Assembly: GCA_037976565.1 (NCBI GenBank)
Contig: CP137675.1
Span: 23,702,629-23,766,628, forward strand
Source of the DNA: Mesocentrotus franciscanus
Lineage: Eukaryota > Echinodermata > Echinoidea > Camarodonta > Strongylocentrotidae
Length of the DNA: 64,000 nucleotides
Reading direction: 5' to 3'
A program made the translations under genes and the position numbers. Positions 51,216 through 63,105 of this stretch are shown piece after piece. The stretch's first letter is position 1. The number at the start of each line of letters is the position of its first letter. The notes below the pieces were generated by a model. That model worked only from the letters and a program-made list of their open reading frames with translations, searched no databases and was not told the DNA's origin.

Positions 51216-51998
51216 AATGATAAGTATGTGTAAACTTATTCCAAACTTATCTTGAATATCATATTACAGTAGTTTTACAATGGATCTCTTACAATACTGA
51301 TAGCATACTAACAACAAGTAACCTACAAAAAAACAAAAAAACAACAACAACAACAACAAGTAACCAACTTTTGAAAAGTTTGCTCATTACATTTGGCTTC
51401 ATGAAAATGCACTGGGTCACAGAAATCTTTAGAATTTTGAACATACAGTAATACATTGATTGTGGGATTTATGGAATAAATAGACTTGGGCACTGATTCA
51501 ATTAAAGTGTCCATTATTCATCTGACAATTTAAAAAAAACTGTTAGTACCAAAGATAGTATACCATGTAGCTATCTCTCATCGAATTTGCTTTGCTTTCA
51601 GAAATTGCATGCCAATTGAGAAGATGTAATGTTGCTATCAAAAAGGCTTCTTAAAAAAGAGGATGCATGGTAAAATCTCCCATCACTCTAATTATATAAA
51701 ATCATGTCTTTTTTAACTGCCTCTTTATGAATCATTTCATTCCCCTGTTATGACTACCTGTATTCTGACTATTGAGAAACAATAATACAAAACAGGTAAA
51801 TGTAATAGCTCATTGCAAAGTAAACATGTATAAATTTGAATATATTTTGAAAATGGTCTATTACAATTTACATGAGCATACTAGTAAATTATGTTCCGAA
51901 GGCATACATTTTTACATCCATTCATTGAAGAGCTAAAGTACATGCAGCACGTACATGCATCATTGTAAAATCCTAGTAATTACAATCCATCTACATAC

Positions 51999-52172
51999 CT
52001 CATAGATTGGCTGCTAGTGGTACACTGGATCATCTTGATCTACCATATTTTCAAAGGATAATCAAAGGCCCCTTGTCCCAATCGGTGGAGTACACATGCA
52101 GTTCTTTCTTCATCTTGACAGTCACCTTGTGCCGCGTTTGCCTTGATAGTGACCAAGTATCTGCCTGCTCCT
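51999..52172 (-). other. Candidate internal exon, minus strand
   Basis: Good acceptor (CATATTCATTTCCAG) and consensus donor CTATGAG/GTATGT enclose 174 nt. Every frame contains a stop, although two are open for 36 or more codons before it. Fits an untranslated exon downstream of the 53.2-kb donor. Confidence 0.3.
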
Positions 52173-52939
52173 CTGGAAATGAATATGCGTTTTGAGAATA
52201 ATAAAAATATATCAAATATTTAACAATCATACAGAACACAGGATCACAGGAAGTACATATTCGTATAATATTTCAGTACAAATGTGTAATTTATTGATCA
52301 ATATTACATGCTACACCAACTATCGAAAATTACTTTGAGAAAGCTAAAGAAATCTATGTTACATGTATATGCAAACGAAATAAAAAATCTTCCAATAAAC
52401 TTTTGCAAAATGCATCTCAAAGATGCGAGAAATTTTACAAGTAACAGTGTGTAATTATGTATCAGTGATAATAACCCTAAATTCTGTTGCTCATGAAGGA
52501 AGATGACGTCATCCATTGACAGTAACAGTTTAAAATACGGCTGCAAGAATTTCAACACGGAGATCAATTTCGACGATGAAAATTCGGAAAAAAGACCCTT
52601 AAACGCATCATACAGTTAATCTGGTAAGTGGAACCGATGCAGTCTAGATGATAGATCTATATTAGCCATTTAGCCTAGGCCAGGCCTAATTTTCAAACAT
52701 AAATGCATCGGATATGCATCCGGTAAAATGTAGTATTTGGGTATAAGTTTGGTGTTCAGATCCGTAACACCAGTTTGCAATGCAGTCCCTAGGCCTATGG
52801 TCGGTTTCTGTCTCTAAAGAGAGGAGCCGACCCTACCCAAATTCAAATCAGAGCCAGAGGCTAACGAACGAAAGAGACAGAAATTTTTCGGTCTACGCCA
52901 CCCCCAGCCGGGCAGGCACGGAGCACCAGGCTATCTGGC

Positions 52940-53020
52940 CTCTGCTAGCTGCTAGTAGTAGTACTACTACTAGTAGTACTAGACCCTACTAGTACTACTA
53001 GTACTACTAGTAGTAGCAGC
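52940..53020 (+). repeat. TAG/TAC palindromic repeat (cruciform-prone)
   Basis: GCTGCTAGTAGTAGTACTAC on the left is answered by the inverted GTAGTAGCAGC-type sequence on the right around an ACCCT centre (about 52982), giving arms of about 32 bp made of TAGTAGTAC units. Confidence 0.8.
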
Positions 53021-53213
53021 GGCTGTATTATGAATATAATTATATTATTATTGTACATACTGCACTGCATGCACTACGGGCCGCCGGCCGCGCCGCGGGC
53101 AGAATCACACAGTTCCGATCGAACGCAATTTCCGCAACGGCCAACCAATGAAGCTTAAACAATTTTACACTTCTTGTTGGTAAAGCAAATGAAAAGCCAA
53201 AACAAACCTTACC

Positions 53214-53390
53214 TTAAAACAGCGTAGGACTTAGAAGGAGATAAGAGATTATGTAGCTTTTTCACGGCTTATGAATATGACTTTAATATGACTGTCATGT
53301 TGTGCGTCGGTACTGTGTACGGTATAGACTAGAGTAGAGGTCTACTATACTGAGTATAGCCGAGTCAGGTGATAACAACACGTGTTACCC
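53214..53390 (-). other. Possible untranslated first exon, minus strand
   Basis: Minus-strand donor CTGTTTTAAG/GTAAGG is a near-perfect consensus. Only a short ATG frame (MTVILKSYS, stop) precedes it. The segment lies near CpG-rich sequence (GGGCCGCCGGCCGCGCCGCG, about 53080). It could be the 5' UTR exon of the OTUD7 gene with a very long intron, or of an independent transcript. The left end is arbitrary. Confidence 0.3.
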
Positions 53391-53529
53391 AATTATCTAA
53401 ATAGTCTAATCTTAACATACGCAGACGCTGTTTGTGACATTAAGCTGATCAAGTGTACCAAAGCAACACAACTGACAATAGACCTAGGAGGAGGTAGTGA
53501 GCACACATTTATTTATTTTTTGTCAAAGG

Positions 53530-54045
53530 GGAAGTGCAATTTTTATTCATATATATATCCCCTTGGGCGCCAGGGGAGGGGGCCCATTTTCTTTTTTTTT
53601 TACAAAAAAGTGTGTTTTTACCTGTTTCTTTTTCTAGGGAGGGGCACCCCCTCTCCTGGATCCGCCACTGGGGAGGCTGTAAGAATTGAAGTACTGGAAA
53701 TTAAACAGTTATTTCTTCGTTCTTCCGTTGTACCGTTCTCGACTCTTAATCCTTGTCTGAATTCAGTTTTCCCCCTCCCGGGGGGGAAGTGCAATTTTTT
53801 TTCTTCAATCTGCACCCCTTGGGCGCCAGGGGAGGGGGCCCATTTTCTTTTTTTTTACAAAAAAGGGTGTTTTTACCTGTTTCTTTTTCTAGGGGAGGGG
53901 GCCCGGCCCCCCTCCTGGATCCGCCACGGGGAGGCTGTAAGAATTGAAGTACTGGAAATAAAACAGTTATTTCTTTGTTCTTTCGTTGTACCGTTCTCGA
54001 CTCTTAATCCTTGTCTGAATTCAGTTTCCCCCCTCCCGCGCGAAA
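53530..54045 (+). repeat. Two tandem copies (about 255-260 bp) of a G-rich/GGATCCGCC repeat
   Basis: Copy 1 begins about 53534 and copy 2 about 53789; both contain GGGCGCCAGGGGAGGGGGCC, GTGTTTTTACCTGTTTCTTT, TCCTGGATCCGCCAC and GTACCGTTCTCGACTCTTAA. The GGCTGTAAGAATTGAAGTAC part resembles GGCTGTAAGAGTTGAATTAC in the adjacent 54-59 kb array, so the two arrays are related. The 223-codon ORF across here is an artefact of the repeat. Confidence 0.8.
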
Positions 54046-54229
54046 AGCTTTGACGTTTAATTAAATTATTAGAGAAAGAAAACGATCCGTTGTACCGTTC
54101 TCCACTCTTGTCTTTGTCTGCTCCTTTTTCTTTCTACGTCCTCTCCCTTATTTCTCTTCTCTCTCTCTCTCTCTCTCTTTTTGGGGCCGGCGTTTTTTTT
54201 GGGGGGGCGACCGCCCCCCCTCCCAAGGC

Positions 54230-57200
54230 TACGCGCCTGAATTCATGCCAGAAAACTAAACAAAATGTTTCAGAAGGCTTAAGATGCCTAAATCAAAAGA
54301 CTATTTTCAGTTAGTCTTCGATTGGAGTATAGAATCTCAACAAGGGACCTTTTATAATCCACATTTTCCATGTATTCGAGTCGGATTGGGAGGGGTAGGG
54401 GCTGTAAGAGTTGAATTACTAGAAATGAAATCGTTATATTTTGTTCACCTTCCTTATGGAGTAATGACACATGTTGGCAGATCGTTTCTATGATGGGGGG
54501 GCAAACCTTTATCTTTATATTTCAGCTGCTGCTTTTAGTACATACACATATTCTGGTGTTGATTAAGTGTTTTATATATATAAATAATATATATTTAACA
54601 GGTAGTGCCAGACTGCCAGTGCTAGAAAGTAAATTCCTGCCAAAATGTTTCAGAAGGCTTAAGATGCCTAAATCAAAAGACTATTTTCAGTTAGTCTTCG
54701 ATTAGAGTACAGAATCACAATAAGGGACGTTCTATATTCTACATGTTATCTGTTTTCGAGTCAGAGTAGGAGGGGGGGGGGCTGTAATAGTTGAATTACT
54801 AGAAATGAAATCGTTATTTGTTACATCTTTCTTAAAAATGGAATGATTTCACCTGTGGGCAGATCGTTTCTAAGGTGGGAGGGGGAGCAAACCCTACCTC
54901 AATTTTTGTTTCTATATATTTTAACTCCTGTCTTTAGTATAGACACACTTTTTAATGTTGATTCAGTTATATATATATATTTATATTGCACAAGTAGTGC
55001 CAGTGCTAGAAAATAAATTTCTGCTAGAAAACTAAAAAATATGTATAAAAAGGCTTAAGATGCCTAAATCAAAAGACTATTTTCAGTTAGTCTTCGATTA
55101 GAGTACAGAATCACAATAAGGGACGTTCTATATTCTACATTTTATCTGTTTTCGAGTCAGAGTAGGAGGGGGTGGGGGCTGTAAGAGTTGAATTACTAGA
55201 AACGAAATCGTTATTTATTACATCTTTCTTAAAAATGGAATGATTTCTCCTGTGGGCAGATCGTTTCTAAGGTGGGAGGGGAAGCAAACCCTACCTCATT
55301 TTTTGTTTCTATATATTTCAACTCCTGCCTTTAGTATATACACACTTTTTAATGTTGATTTAGTTATATATATATATATATTGCACAAGAAGTGCCAGTG
55401 CTAGAAAATAAATTTCTGCTAGAAAACTAAAAAATATGTATAAGAAGGCTTAAGATGCCTAAATCAAAAGACTACTGTCAGTTAGTCTTCGATTAGAGTA
55501 CAGAATCACATAAGGGACGTTCTATATTCTACATTTTATCTGTTTTCGAGTCAGAGTAAGAGGGGGGCTGTAAGAGTTGAATTACTAGAAATGAAATCGT
55601 TATTTGTTACATCTTTCTTAAAAATGGAATGATTTCACCTGTGGGCAGATCGTTTCTAAGGTGGGAGGGGGAGCAAACCCTACCTCAATTTTTGTTTCTA
55701 TATATTTCAACTCCTGCCTTTAATATATACACACTTTTTAATGTTGATTCAGTTATATATAAATATATATATATATATATATAAATATATATTGCACAAG
55801 AAGTGCCAGTGCTCGGAAAATAAATTTCTGCTAGAAAACTAAAAAATATGTATAAGAAGGCTTAAGATGCCTAAATCAAAAGACTACTGTCAGTTAGTCT
55901 TCGATTAGAGTACAGAATCACATAAGGGACGTTCTATATTCTACATTTTATCTGTTTTCGAGTCAGAGTAGGAGGGGGCTGTAAGAGTTGAATTACTAGA
56001 AATGAAATCGTTATTTGTTACATCTTTCTTAAAAATGGAATGATTTCACCTGTGGGCAGATCGTTTCTAAGGTGGGAGGGGAGCAAACCCTACCTCAATT
56101 TTTGTTTCTATATATTTCAACTCCTGCCTTTAGTATATACACACTTGTTAATGTTGATTCAGTTATATATATATATATATATATATTGCACAAGAAGTGC
56201 CAGTGCTAGAAAATAAATTTCTGCTAGAAAACTAAAAAATATGTATAAGAAGGCTTAAGATGCCTAAATCAAAAGACTACTTTCAGTTAGTCTTCGATAT
56301 GCGTACTGTTTCACAAGAAAGAACGTTTTAGCATCTATACCCTATCCCCATGTTCGTGGATGACTGGGAGGGGGCTGTGGGGTAGCAATACTAGAAATGA
56401 AACAGTTATTATTTTGTTTCACCTTCCTTATAGAGTGATAACACCTGTGGGCAGATCGTTTATAAATTGAGAGTTTGGAGAAGGGGGATGGGGAGCATAC
56501 CCTTCCCTAAATGTTCTTGATATTTCAACTGCTGCTTTTAGTATATACACATATTCTAGTGTTATAAATCAAATGTTTCAAAAGCCTTAATAAGGCCTGA
56601 ATAAAAAAAACTAGTTTCAGTTAGTCTTCTATTTGAGTACAGAATTTTGTTTTTCGACCTTTTATCATTTTACACTTTCCCCGTGTTCGCGTCGGACTGG
56701 GAAAGGGGGCTGTGAGAGTTAATTTACTACGAATAAAACTGTTATTTTAACCTTCCATATAGGGTGATCGCACTTGTGGAAAGAGCATTTCTAAAGTGAG
56801 CTGGGAGGGGGGAGCAAACCCTACCTCAATTTTTGTTTCTATATATTTCAACTCCTGCCTTTAGTATATACACACTTTTTAATGTTGATTCAGTTATATA
56901 TATATATATATATATATTGCACAAGTAGTGCCAGTGCTAGAAAGTAAATTTCTGTTAGAAAATTTTTTAAAAATGTATAAAAAGGCTTAAGATGCCTAAA
57001 TCAAAAGACTACTTTCAGTTAGTCTTCGATATGAGTACTGTTTCGCATGAAAGAACGTTTTATCATCTATACCCTATCCCCATGTTCGTGGATGACTGGG
57101 AGGGGGCTGTGGGGTAGCAATACTAGAAAGGAAACAGTTATTATTTTGTCTCACCATCCTTATAGAGTGATCACACCTGTGGGCAGATCGTTTATAAATT

Positions 57201-58054
57201 GAGAGTTTGAAGAAGGGGTGATGGGGGGAGCATACCCTTCCCTAAATGTTCTTGATATTTCAACTGCTGCTTTTAGTATATACACATATTCTAGTGTTAT
57301 AAATCAAATGTTTCAAAAGCCTTAATAAGGCCTGAATAAAAAAAACTAGTTTCAGTTAGTCTTCTATTTGAGTACAGAATTTTGTTTTTCGACCTTTTAT
57401 CATTTTACACTTTCCCCGTGTTCACGTCGGACTGTGAGGGGGCTGTGAGAGTTAATTTACTACGAATAAAACTGTTATTTTAACCTTCCATATAGGGTGA
57501 TCGCACTTGTGGAAAGAGCATTTCTAAAGTGAGCTGGGGAGGGGGGAGCAAACCCTACCTCAATTTTTGTTTCTATATATTTCAACTCCTGCCTTTAGTA
57601 TATACACACTTTTTAATGTTGATTCAGTTATATATATATATATATATATATTGCACAAGTAGTGCCAGTGCTAGAAAGTAAATTTCTGCTAGAAATTTTT
57701 TTTTAAATGTATAAAAAGGCTTCAGATGCCTAAATCAAAAGACTACTTTCAGTTAGTCTTCGATATGAGTACTGTTTCGCAAGAAAGAACGTTTTATCAT
57801 CTATACCCTATCCCCATGTTCGTGGATGACTGGGAGGGGGCTGTGGGGTAGCAATACTAGAAAGGAAACAGTTATTATTTTGTCTCACCATCCTTATAGA
57901 GTGATCACACCTGTGGGCAGATCGTTTATAAATTGAGAGTTTGAAGAAGGGGGGATGGGGGGAGCATACCCTTCCCTAAATGTTCTTGAAATTTAAACTG
58001 CTGCTTTTAGTATATAGGCCTACACATATTCTAGTGTTATTTCAGTTATGTGAG

Positions 58055-58093
<39 letters not shown>

Positions 58094-58860
58094 ATGTATT
58101 AAACGGGTAGTGCCAGTGCTAGAAAGTAAATTTCAGCTAGAATACTAAATAAAATATTCAAAAGCCTTAATAGGCCTGAATCATAAAACTAGTTTCAGTT
58201 AGTCTTCTATTTGAGTACAGAATTTTGTTTTGTGACCTTTTATCATTTTACACTTTCCCCGTGTTCGCGTGTGGCAGGGAGGGGGCTGTGAGAGTTGAAT
58301 TACTAGAAATGAAACAGTTATTTGTTTCACCTTCCTTATAGAGTGATCACACCTGTGGGCAGAGCGTTTCTAAAATGAGGCTAGGGAGCAAACCCTACCC
58401 CAATGTTTTCTATATTTCAACTGCTGCTTTCAGTATACACACATATTTTTGTGTTGATTCAATTACATAATATACTGGAAAGGTAGTGCCAATGCTAGAA
58501 AGTGAATTCATGCCAGAAAAATAAACAAGATGTTTTAGAAGGCTTAAGATGCCTAAATTACAAGACTATTTCAGTTAGTCTTCTATTTCAGTACACTTTG
58601 TCTACAAGGGCCGTTCAATCATCTACGCTTTCATCGTGATCATGTCGTATGGGGGTGGGTTGGGGGGGGGTGTGAAAATTGAAGTAGTGGAAATGAAACA
58701 GTTATTTGGTACACATTTGACGACCCCTAAGACCAGAGCAAAAATAGGGGAGGGGGGAACCCGATTCCTATTTTTCCTGCATATTGTAATTGCTGCTCTG
58801 GTTTTATGGCGTTGTTTTTGTTTTAGCTTTTAATATTTTCTTCTGGAGTTGCTACTGCTA
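54230..58860 (+). repeat. Complex tandem array, about 12 units of about 335-445 bp
   Basis: The landmark GGCTTAAGATGCCTAAATCA or its variant begins near 54276, 54656, 55052, 55447, 55859, 56252, 56584, 56984, 57319, 57718, 58164 and 58541. Each unit has the short inverted repeat AAGACTA..TTAGTCTT, a G-rich CTGTAAGAGTTGAATTAC block, and CTGTGGGCAGATCG; most also have a TA microsatellite. Units at 56584, 57319 and 58164 are a distinct type (GCCTTAATAAGGCCTGAAT) alternating with the first. Short ORFs in it are not conserved between units. Confidence 0.92.
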
Positions 58861-59924
58861 CAGGCCTAAAGTTCCCTTGTAGAAAACTGAATCTATGTAT
58901 CAATACGATTAATAGTGAGGCATATATCACAGAATATCTACTACTAGTCTTCTTTTTTAGAACTATGCTGCAATCAGGGACGTTCTATCATGATTCTTGT
59001 TTTCAGGTGATTTTTTTTAGGAGGGGGTGGCGGGCTCCTGCAAGATCCTGCAAGATTTAGAATTTATGCACGTAATAAAATGATGGTGACACCTTCCATA
59101 GACAGTAATCACCCCCAGGGCTATTATAATACAAAACGTTTTTTTAGAGTCTGTTATCGTAGACTATTCGCGAAGCGGTTTAAAGGACGCTTCCCAAAAC
59201 GCTGGTTTTGTATTAACCATTTTAACTGATTTCAACTTAAAATGCTTAAAATTGTAATACATTTATTTTATAATTATACATAAGCACACAATATGACTCA
59301 CTAAGAATTGAATAAACCATTCTATATAACATGATTTATGGGTACAGGACACATTATTTCTTTTTTTGAGTACATATAAAGAAAATTGATATAACTATTC
59401 AAACAATTCTAAAAGTACCCATCACCTTACATAAAATGGTCATTATCGCAATTCATTCAATACGAGCCATGGGAGGGGGAGGGGTACACATACACCCTGC
59501 TATGTTACAATATAAAATGGCATTCATGTATCATCATGGACAATATCGTACAGAATCTACAGATATGCTGAAAGACTTAACTATTATCAATGCGTCAAAT
59601 TTTACGGACCAGTAACCCTAGAGAGTCATCCCCTCCCCGATCTGTATCAATAGATAGGGTCTACGGTATTGTAGATGATATGCATCCATCAGTTATTGAA
59701 GCTACAGCCTATCTGCATGTAACTTAAATAGGCTTATACAAAATTGGATAAAATGCACTCGAGCATGTTAAACAAAATTAGTACCAAAAAATGATCAATC
59801 AGGCTCCCTGCATGTTGTAAGATACTATTTAAAAAAGATCAACACAAACCGCATTTCGCTCACATCTTCTTGCATCCTTTAATTGAAAGCAGTTCGCTGA
59901 ACCATCTATCCAATGGTATAATGT
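58861..59924. other. Stretch between the satellite array and the 159-bp repeat, nothing recognised
   Basis: AT-rich, no ORF of note, no P450 exon found when reading all plus frames for the ExxR or PERF regions. Confidence 0.5.
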
Positions 59925-60081
59925 GGGAGCAGCCTTGTGTACACGGAGAATACGATTGCCAACCTCCCTGGATTATCCTGGGAGTATCCAGCAACTAATG
60001 ACCAATAGACGCATTGGAGAAGGAAAAACCAGGGAGAGTGCACTGCGATCTCCCTGGATTATCCAGGGAGAGTTTGTGGAT
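59925..60081 (-). repeat. 159-bp repeat, copy 2
   Basis: Inverted, near-identical partner of 28258-28416, about 32 kb away. It includes perfect CTCCCTGGATTATCCAGGGAG-type symmetry near its right end. Lies about 400 bp upstream of the P450 exon. Confidence 0.85.
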
Positions 60082-60498
60082 GGGCTGCTGTCGTGGTGAT
60101 AGTGATTACTTGTATATCGATGACAATCCAAACTTGTAGATTTGATCCCCCTTTTCTGATTACTTCATTGATTTCTTGTTAACTTGATAAATATTCGACT
60201 ATACATCTACAAATTGATTTGATTTGATTCGGATTTTTTTTTTCCACACGGTACGGGAGCGATCTGTATCTTGCCTAAGCCGAAGATGGCGCGATTCCCG
60301 AATTCCAGATCGCACTATACCCGTTGAACACGAAGCGTCATTTCAGATAGTCATGCTAGTCAAGCATACAAGCAAGAGAAAAGTCCAGATGCTTGTTTTT
60401 CGTATTTACCGGAAATATTCCCCCCCCCCCTGACAATGCCAATGGATTTTCTTAAACTTCTTGCTCATTACTTATCTTACATATTATTACTCTCTAAG

Positions 60499-60707
60499 AC
60501 CATTTCCTTGGTGAAAGTGGGACCGTCCGTGACCACCCTCACAGCTTTCTCCCTTTTGGAGCGGGCCGCCGTAGCTGTCCCGGTGAAGCTGTAGCCAAGG
60601 CCGATCTTTTCCTCATCTTCACCTGGTTCCTGCAGAACTACTCTTTCAGCAAGGTTCCTGGAAAGGAGTCCCAGAGTCTCACCAACGTCATCCCTAAATG
60701 GCCATAG
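60499..60707 (+). CDS. Cytochrome P450 C-terminal exon with haem-binding loop (orphan)
   Basis: Open frame on the plus strand after a possible acceptor (ACTCTCTAAG/ACCATT), with no ATG, ending in TAG at 60705-60707 after 68 full codons. It reads HFLGESGTVRDHPHSFLPFG then AGRRSCPGEAVAKADLFLIF. FGAGRRSCPG fits the P450 Cys-ligand signature FxxGxRxCxG, with Cys about residue 26 of the exon. The ESG..RDHP.SFLPFGAGRR context is typical of animal CYP2-clan microsomal enzymes. After LQNYSF the tail is short and ends SLTNVIPKWP, possibly cut by a premature stop. No penultimate P450 exon (ExxR, PERF region) was recognised in the preceding kilobases, which are repeats. It is either the last exon of a gene with a long intron or a gene fragment. 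Confidence 0.82.
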
Positions 60708-61102
60708 GAAGAAGGCTGTTTCCGTATGAAATTGTTATCAAGAAGAGAGTTATCAAATCTAAGGTTTGATCGTCAAAACATCCATTCTGATCTGCCAGCT
60801 CAAACGACATATGAGTCGCCGACATTCGTTTTTAGTGTGATTTGTTCATAATATAATTATAATAATTATTATTTTTAGTGTTTTAACGGTTATTTTTCGT
60901 TTAAATGTCAACAATTCTAGCATTATTATATTGTGCCCACGTTCCAAAAAATGGTTATATTTTGTATATGTTGTATCGCGGAATTTGATTTGATTTGTAT
61001 ATTGCAGAAGAAAATTAATTCAATTCAATTTAATAATCATAAAACAGGATATTCAAAACATTCTTTCACTTGTTTACTTAAACAGAACCCAATAAAATAT
61101 TG

Positions 61103-61133
<31 letters not shown>

Positions 61134-61425
61134 CGATACGATCGAGAAGATCAGGGCTTTGAATCAGCGAGGGGCGGAGTTAAGGGGGGGGGGATGTAAA
61201 ACAGCATTGTAGAAGAGGATCAAGCTTACATCTTTGACAAAAACTGATTTTAAAATGCAATGTTTTAAGTATAAACTTTTATTCACGCAATGGAACGGAA
61301 CATGGTGGTCCATAAAATTAACAGATGAATTATATTTGTTGTAAACCTCGTTACCAACTTAATCAGTCACATGGTTTAATTATTTCGTATAATAATATCA
61401 ATATGTACTTCATTTATACCTGATC

Positions 61426-61573
61426 AGGTCCAGTTTCATAAAACTTGTAATCAATGGCAAGTTAAAATAACTGTCATAAGCTACTGAAACCTTGGCATTT
61501 GATTGGCTTAGAGCAAATTTCTGATATAAATCTGGCATTTGTTATTGATAACGACTTTAATGAAACAGGGCCC
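61426..61573. mobile_element. Diverged foldback MITE, same family as 2.65 kb
   Basis: Starts CAGGTCCAGTTTCATAAAAC and ends with the inverted sequence TGAAACAGGGCCCTG. Between the ends are TTGTAATCAATGGCAAG and the inverted TTGTTATTGATAACG. The terminal GGGCCCTG and TTTCATAAAACTT match the 2.65-kb element. Confidence 0.65.
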
Positions 61574-61985
61574 TGCCAGAGGGGCACGTACCACACATCT
61601 CCCCATGCCCACTGGATCCGCCAAAAATAGGTCTGCAAAAACTTGTTCTATATCCATCAGTGTGTAGTTTATATATCAAACTATTTTTCCAATGAAATTG
61701 TATTTTAAAGCTATAGGGATAAATATAATCGTAATTGTGAAAGAGAATTATCAATATATATCATGATCGGGTTTGCCAGGAGATCGGGTGTGACAGAGGA
61801 ACACGTGCCACACACCTTCCCATGCCCACTGGATCCGCCAAAAGTAGGTCTGCAAAAACTTGTTCTATATTCACCAGTGTGTAGTTTATGTAACAAACTA
61901 TTTTTTCCAATGAAATTGTATTTTACAGCTATAGGGGATAAATATAATCGTAATTGTAAGAGAATAATTATTATATATTTACATT
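61574..61985 (+). repeat. Two-copy tandem duplication, period about 217 bp
   Basis: ATGCCCACTGGATCCGCCAA, GGTCTGCAAAAACTTGTTCT and CCAATGAAATTGTATTTTA occur in both halves (GTCTGC at 61631 and 61848). It starts right at the end of the foldback MITE at 61573. Confidence 0.8.
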
Positions 61986-62227
61986 ATATTGTCGTCGCAA
62001 ATGCTGAATGATGAAAGGGTAATTATATGAAGGCTATTATCTTCTGTAATGTTCTATACGACGTAGACTTGGTGTTATTATACTTATCCTATCTAGCTTT
62101 AGTGGTTCTTAAGTCAAATTAATATTACCATTACACTTAACATTGTTTAGCCCTTGTTTCACTTCTATAGGCCTATCTTTGTGTGCTGTCATCTTGTGTT
62201 AAAAAGTAATTCACCTTAATCATAAGG

Positions 62228-62545
62228 GAGGGAGAGAGAGAGAGAGAGAGACGAAACGAGATAAAGTGATAGAGATGAGGAGACGTTTTAGAATAGACGG
62301 GGAAAGACACGAGAGAGAGAGAGAGAGAGAGAGATAAGGGGAGGGGGTAGAGACAGCAACATGAAACAGAGAGACAGGATGGGGGCTAAGAAGAGAGATT
62401 GGGAAAAGAGAAGTGAGTGAGAGAGATAGGGGGGTAGAGACAACAACAGGAGACAGAGAAAGGAGGGGGCTTAGAAGAGATATTGGGAAAAGAGAAGAGA
62501 GAGAGAGAGAGGATGAGAGGGGTAGGAAAAGTAAGGGGACAGAGA
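62228..62545 (+). repeat. GA-rich minisatellite
   Basis: (GAGA)n with a roughly 100-120-bp higher period: GGGGTAGAGACA.CAACA and GGGAAAAGAGAAG.GAG recur at about 62345/62431 and 62400/62488. Minus-strand Ser/Leu-rich ORFs are artefacts. Confidence 0.85.
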
Positions 62546-63105
62546 GAGTCAAATAGGTGAAGAAACCAGTCCCCCAAAACCATACTGACAATTGTTTCCG
62601 TGCCGACATCCGTCGGACAATGGCCCCATTAAAACTACTAATTGCGACAACTAGAGATTCTAGAGCGATTTATTCCACCGTATACTGGGGTGTAGTTGTC
62701 CAGGAATGTATTTTCATAGATTGTATCGGCATAAATACAATGGATGCATCGTCACATTAGATATGTTAGGCAAAGTCATAATTCAATAAGACATCAGTAT
62801 TTTTTCTATGTCTACGTTTGATTATTGGTAGTCCGTTTGGTACTGTATCTGCTTTTTTTGGGGAATCTTGAAAATCCTTCCGCACCAAACACGCACTAAA
62901 AACCCCAAATAGTAATGCTTAAAAAAGGTAATGCTAATTTGTAATTGGAAATTGGAAAGCTTAAAGAGATAAATTTCTAAATAATAATGAACAAAATTCA
63001 GACGTTTCAGCAATGTGATCGTCATAGCAAAACAAGGAGCTTTTAAGCACCTGCCCGTGCGCGAGCAGATTTTGATGAGAAGTCAAACGCCTTTATTTTC
63101 ATTGT

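Noticed and set aside
53382..54053. 223-aa plus-strand ORF, the longest in the window
   Set aside because: It runs across two tandem copies of a dispersed repeat and simply translates the repeat twice; no domain and biased composition.
54230..58860. CRISPR-like array
   Set aside because: Units are about 400 bp and similar throughout rather than short repeats with unique spacers, and the DNA is eukaryotic.
60224..60433. Possible second P450 exon (DRTIPVEHEASFQ resembles a P450 segment)
   Set aside because: Similarity is limited to a few residues, no ExxR motif, no convincing splice sites and the wrong continuation after the match.
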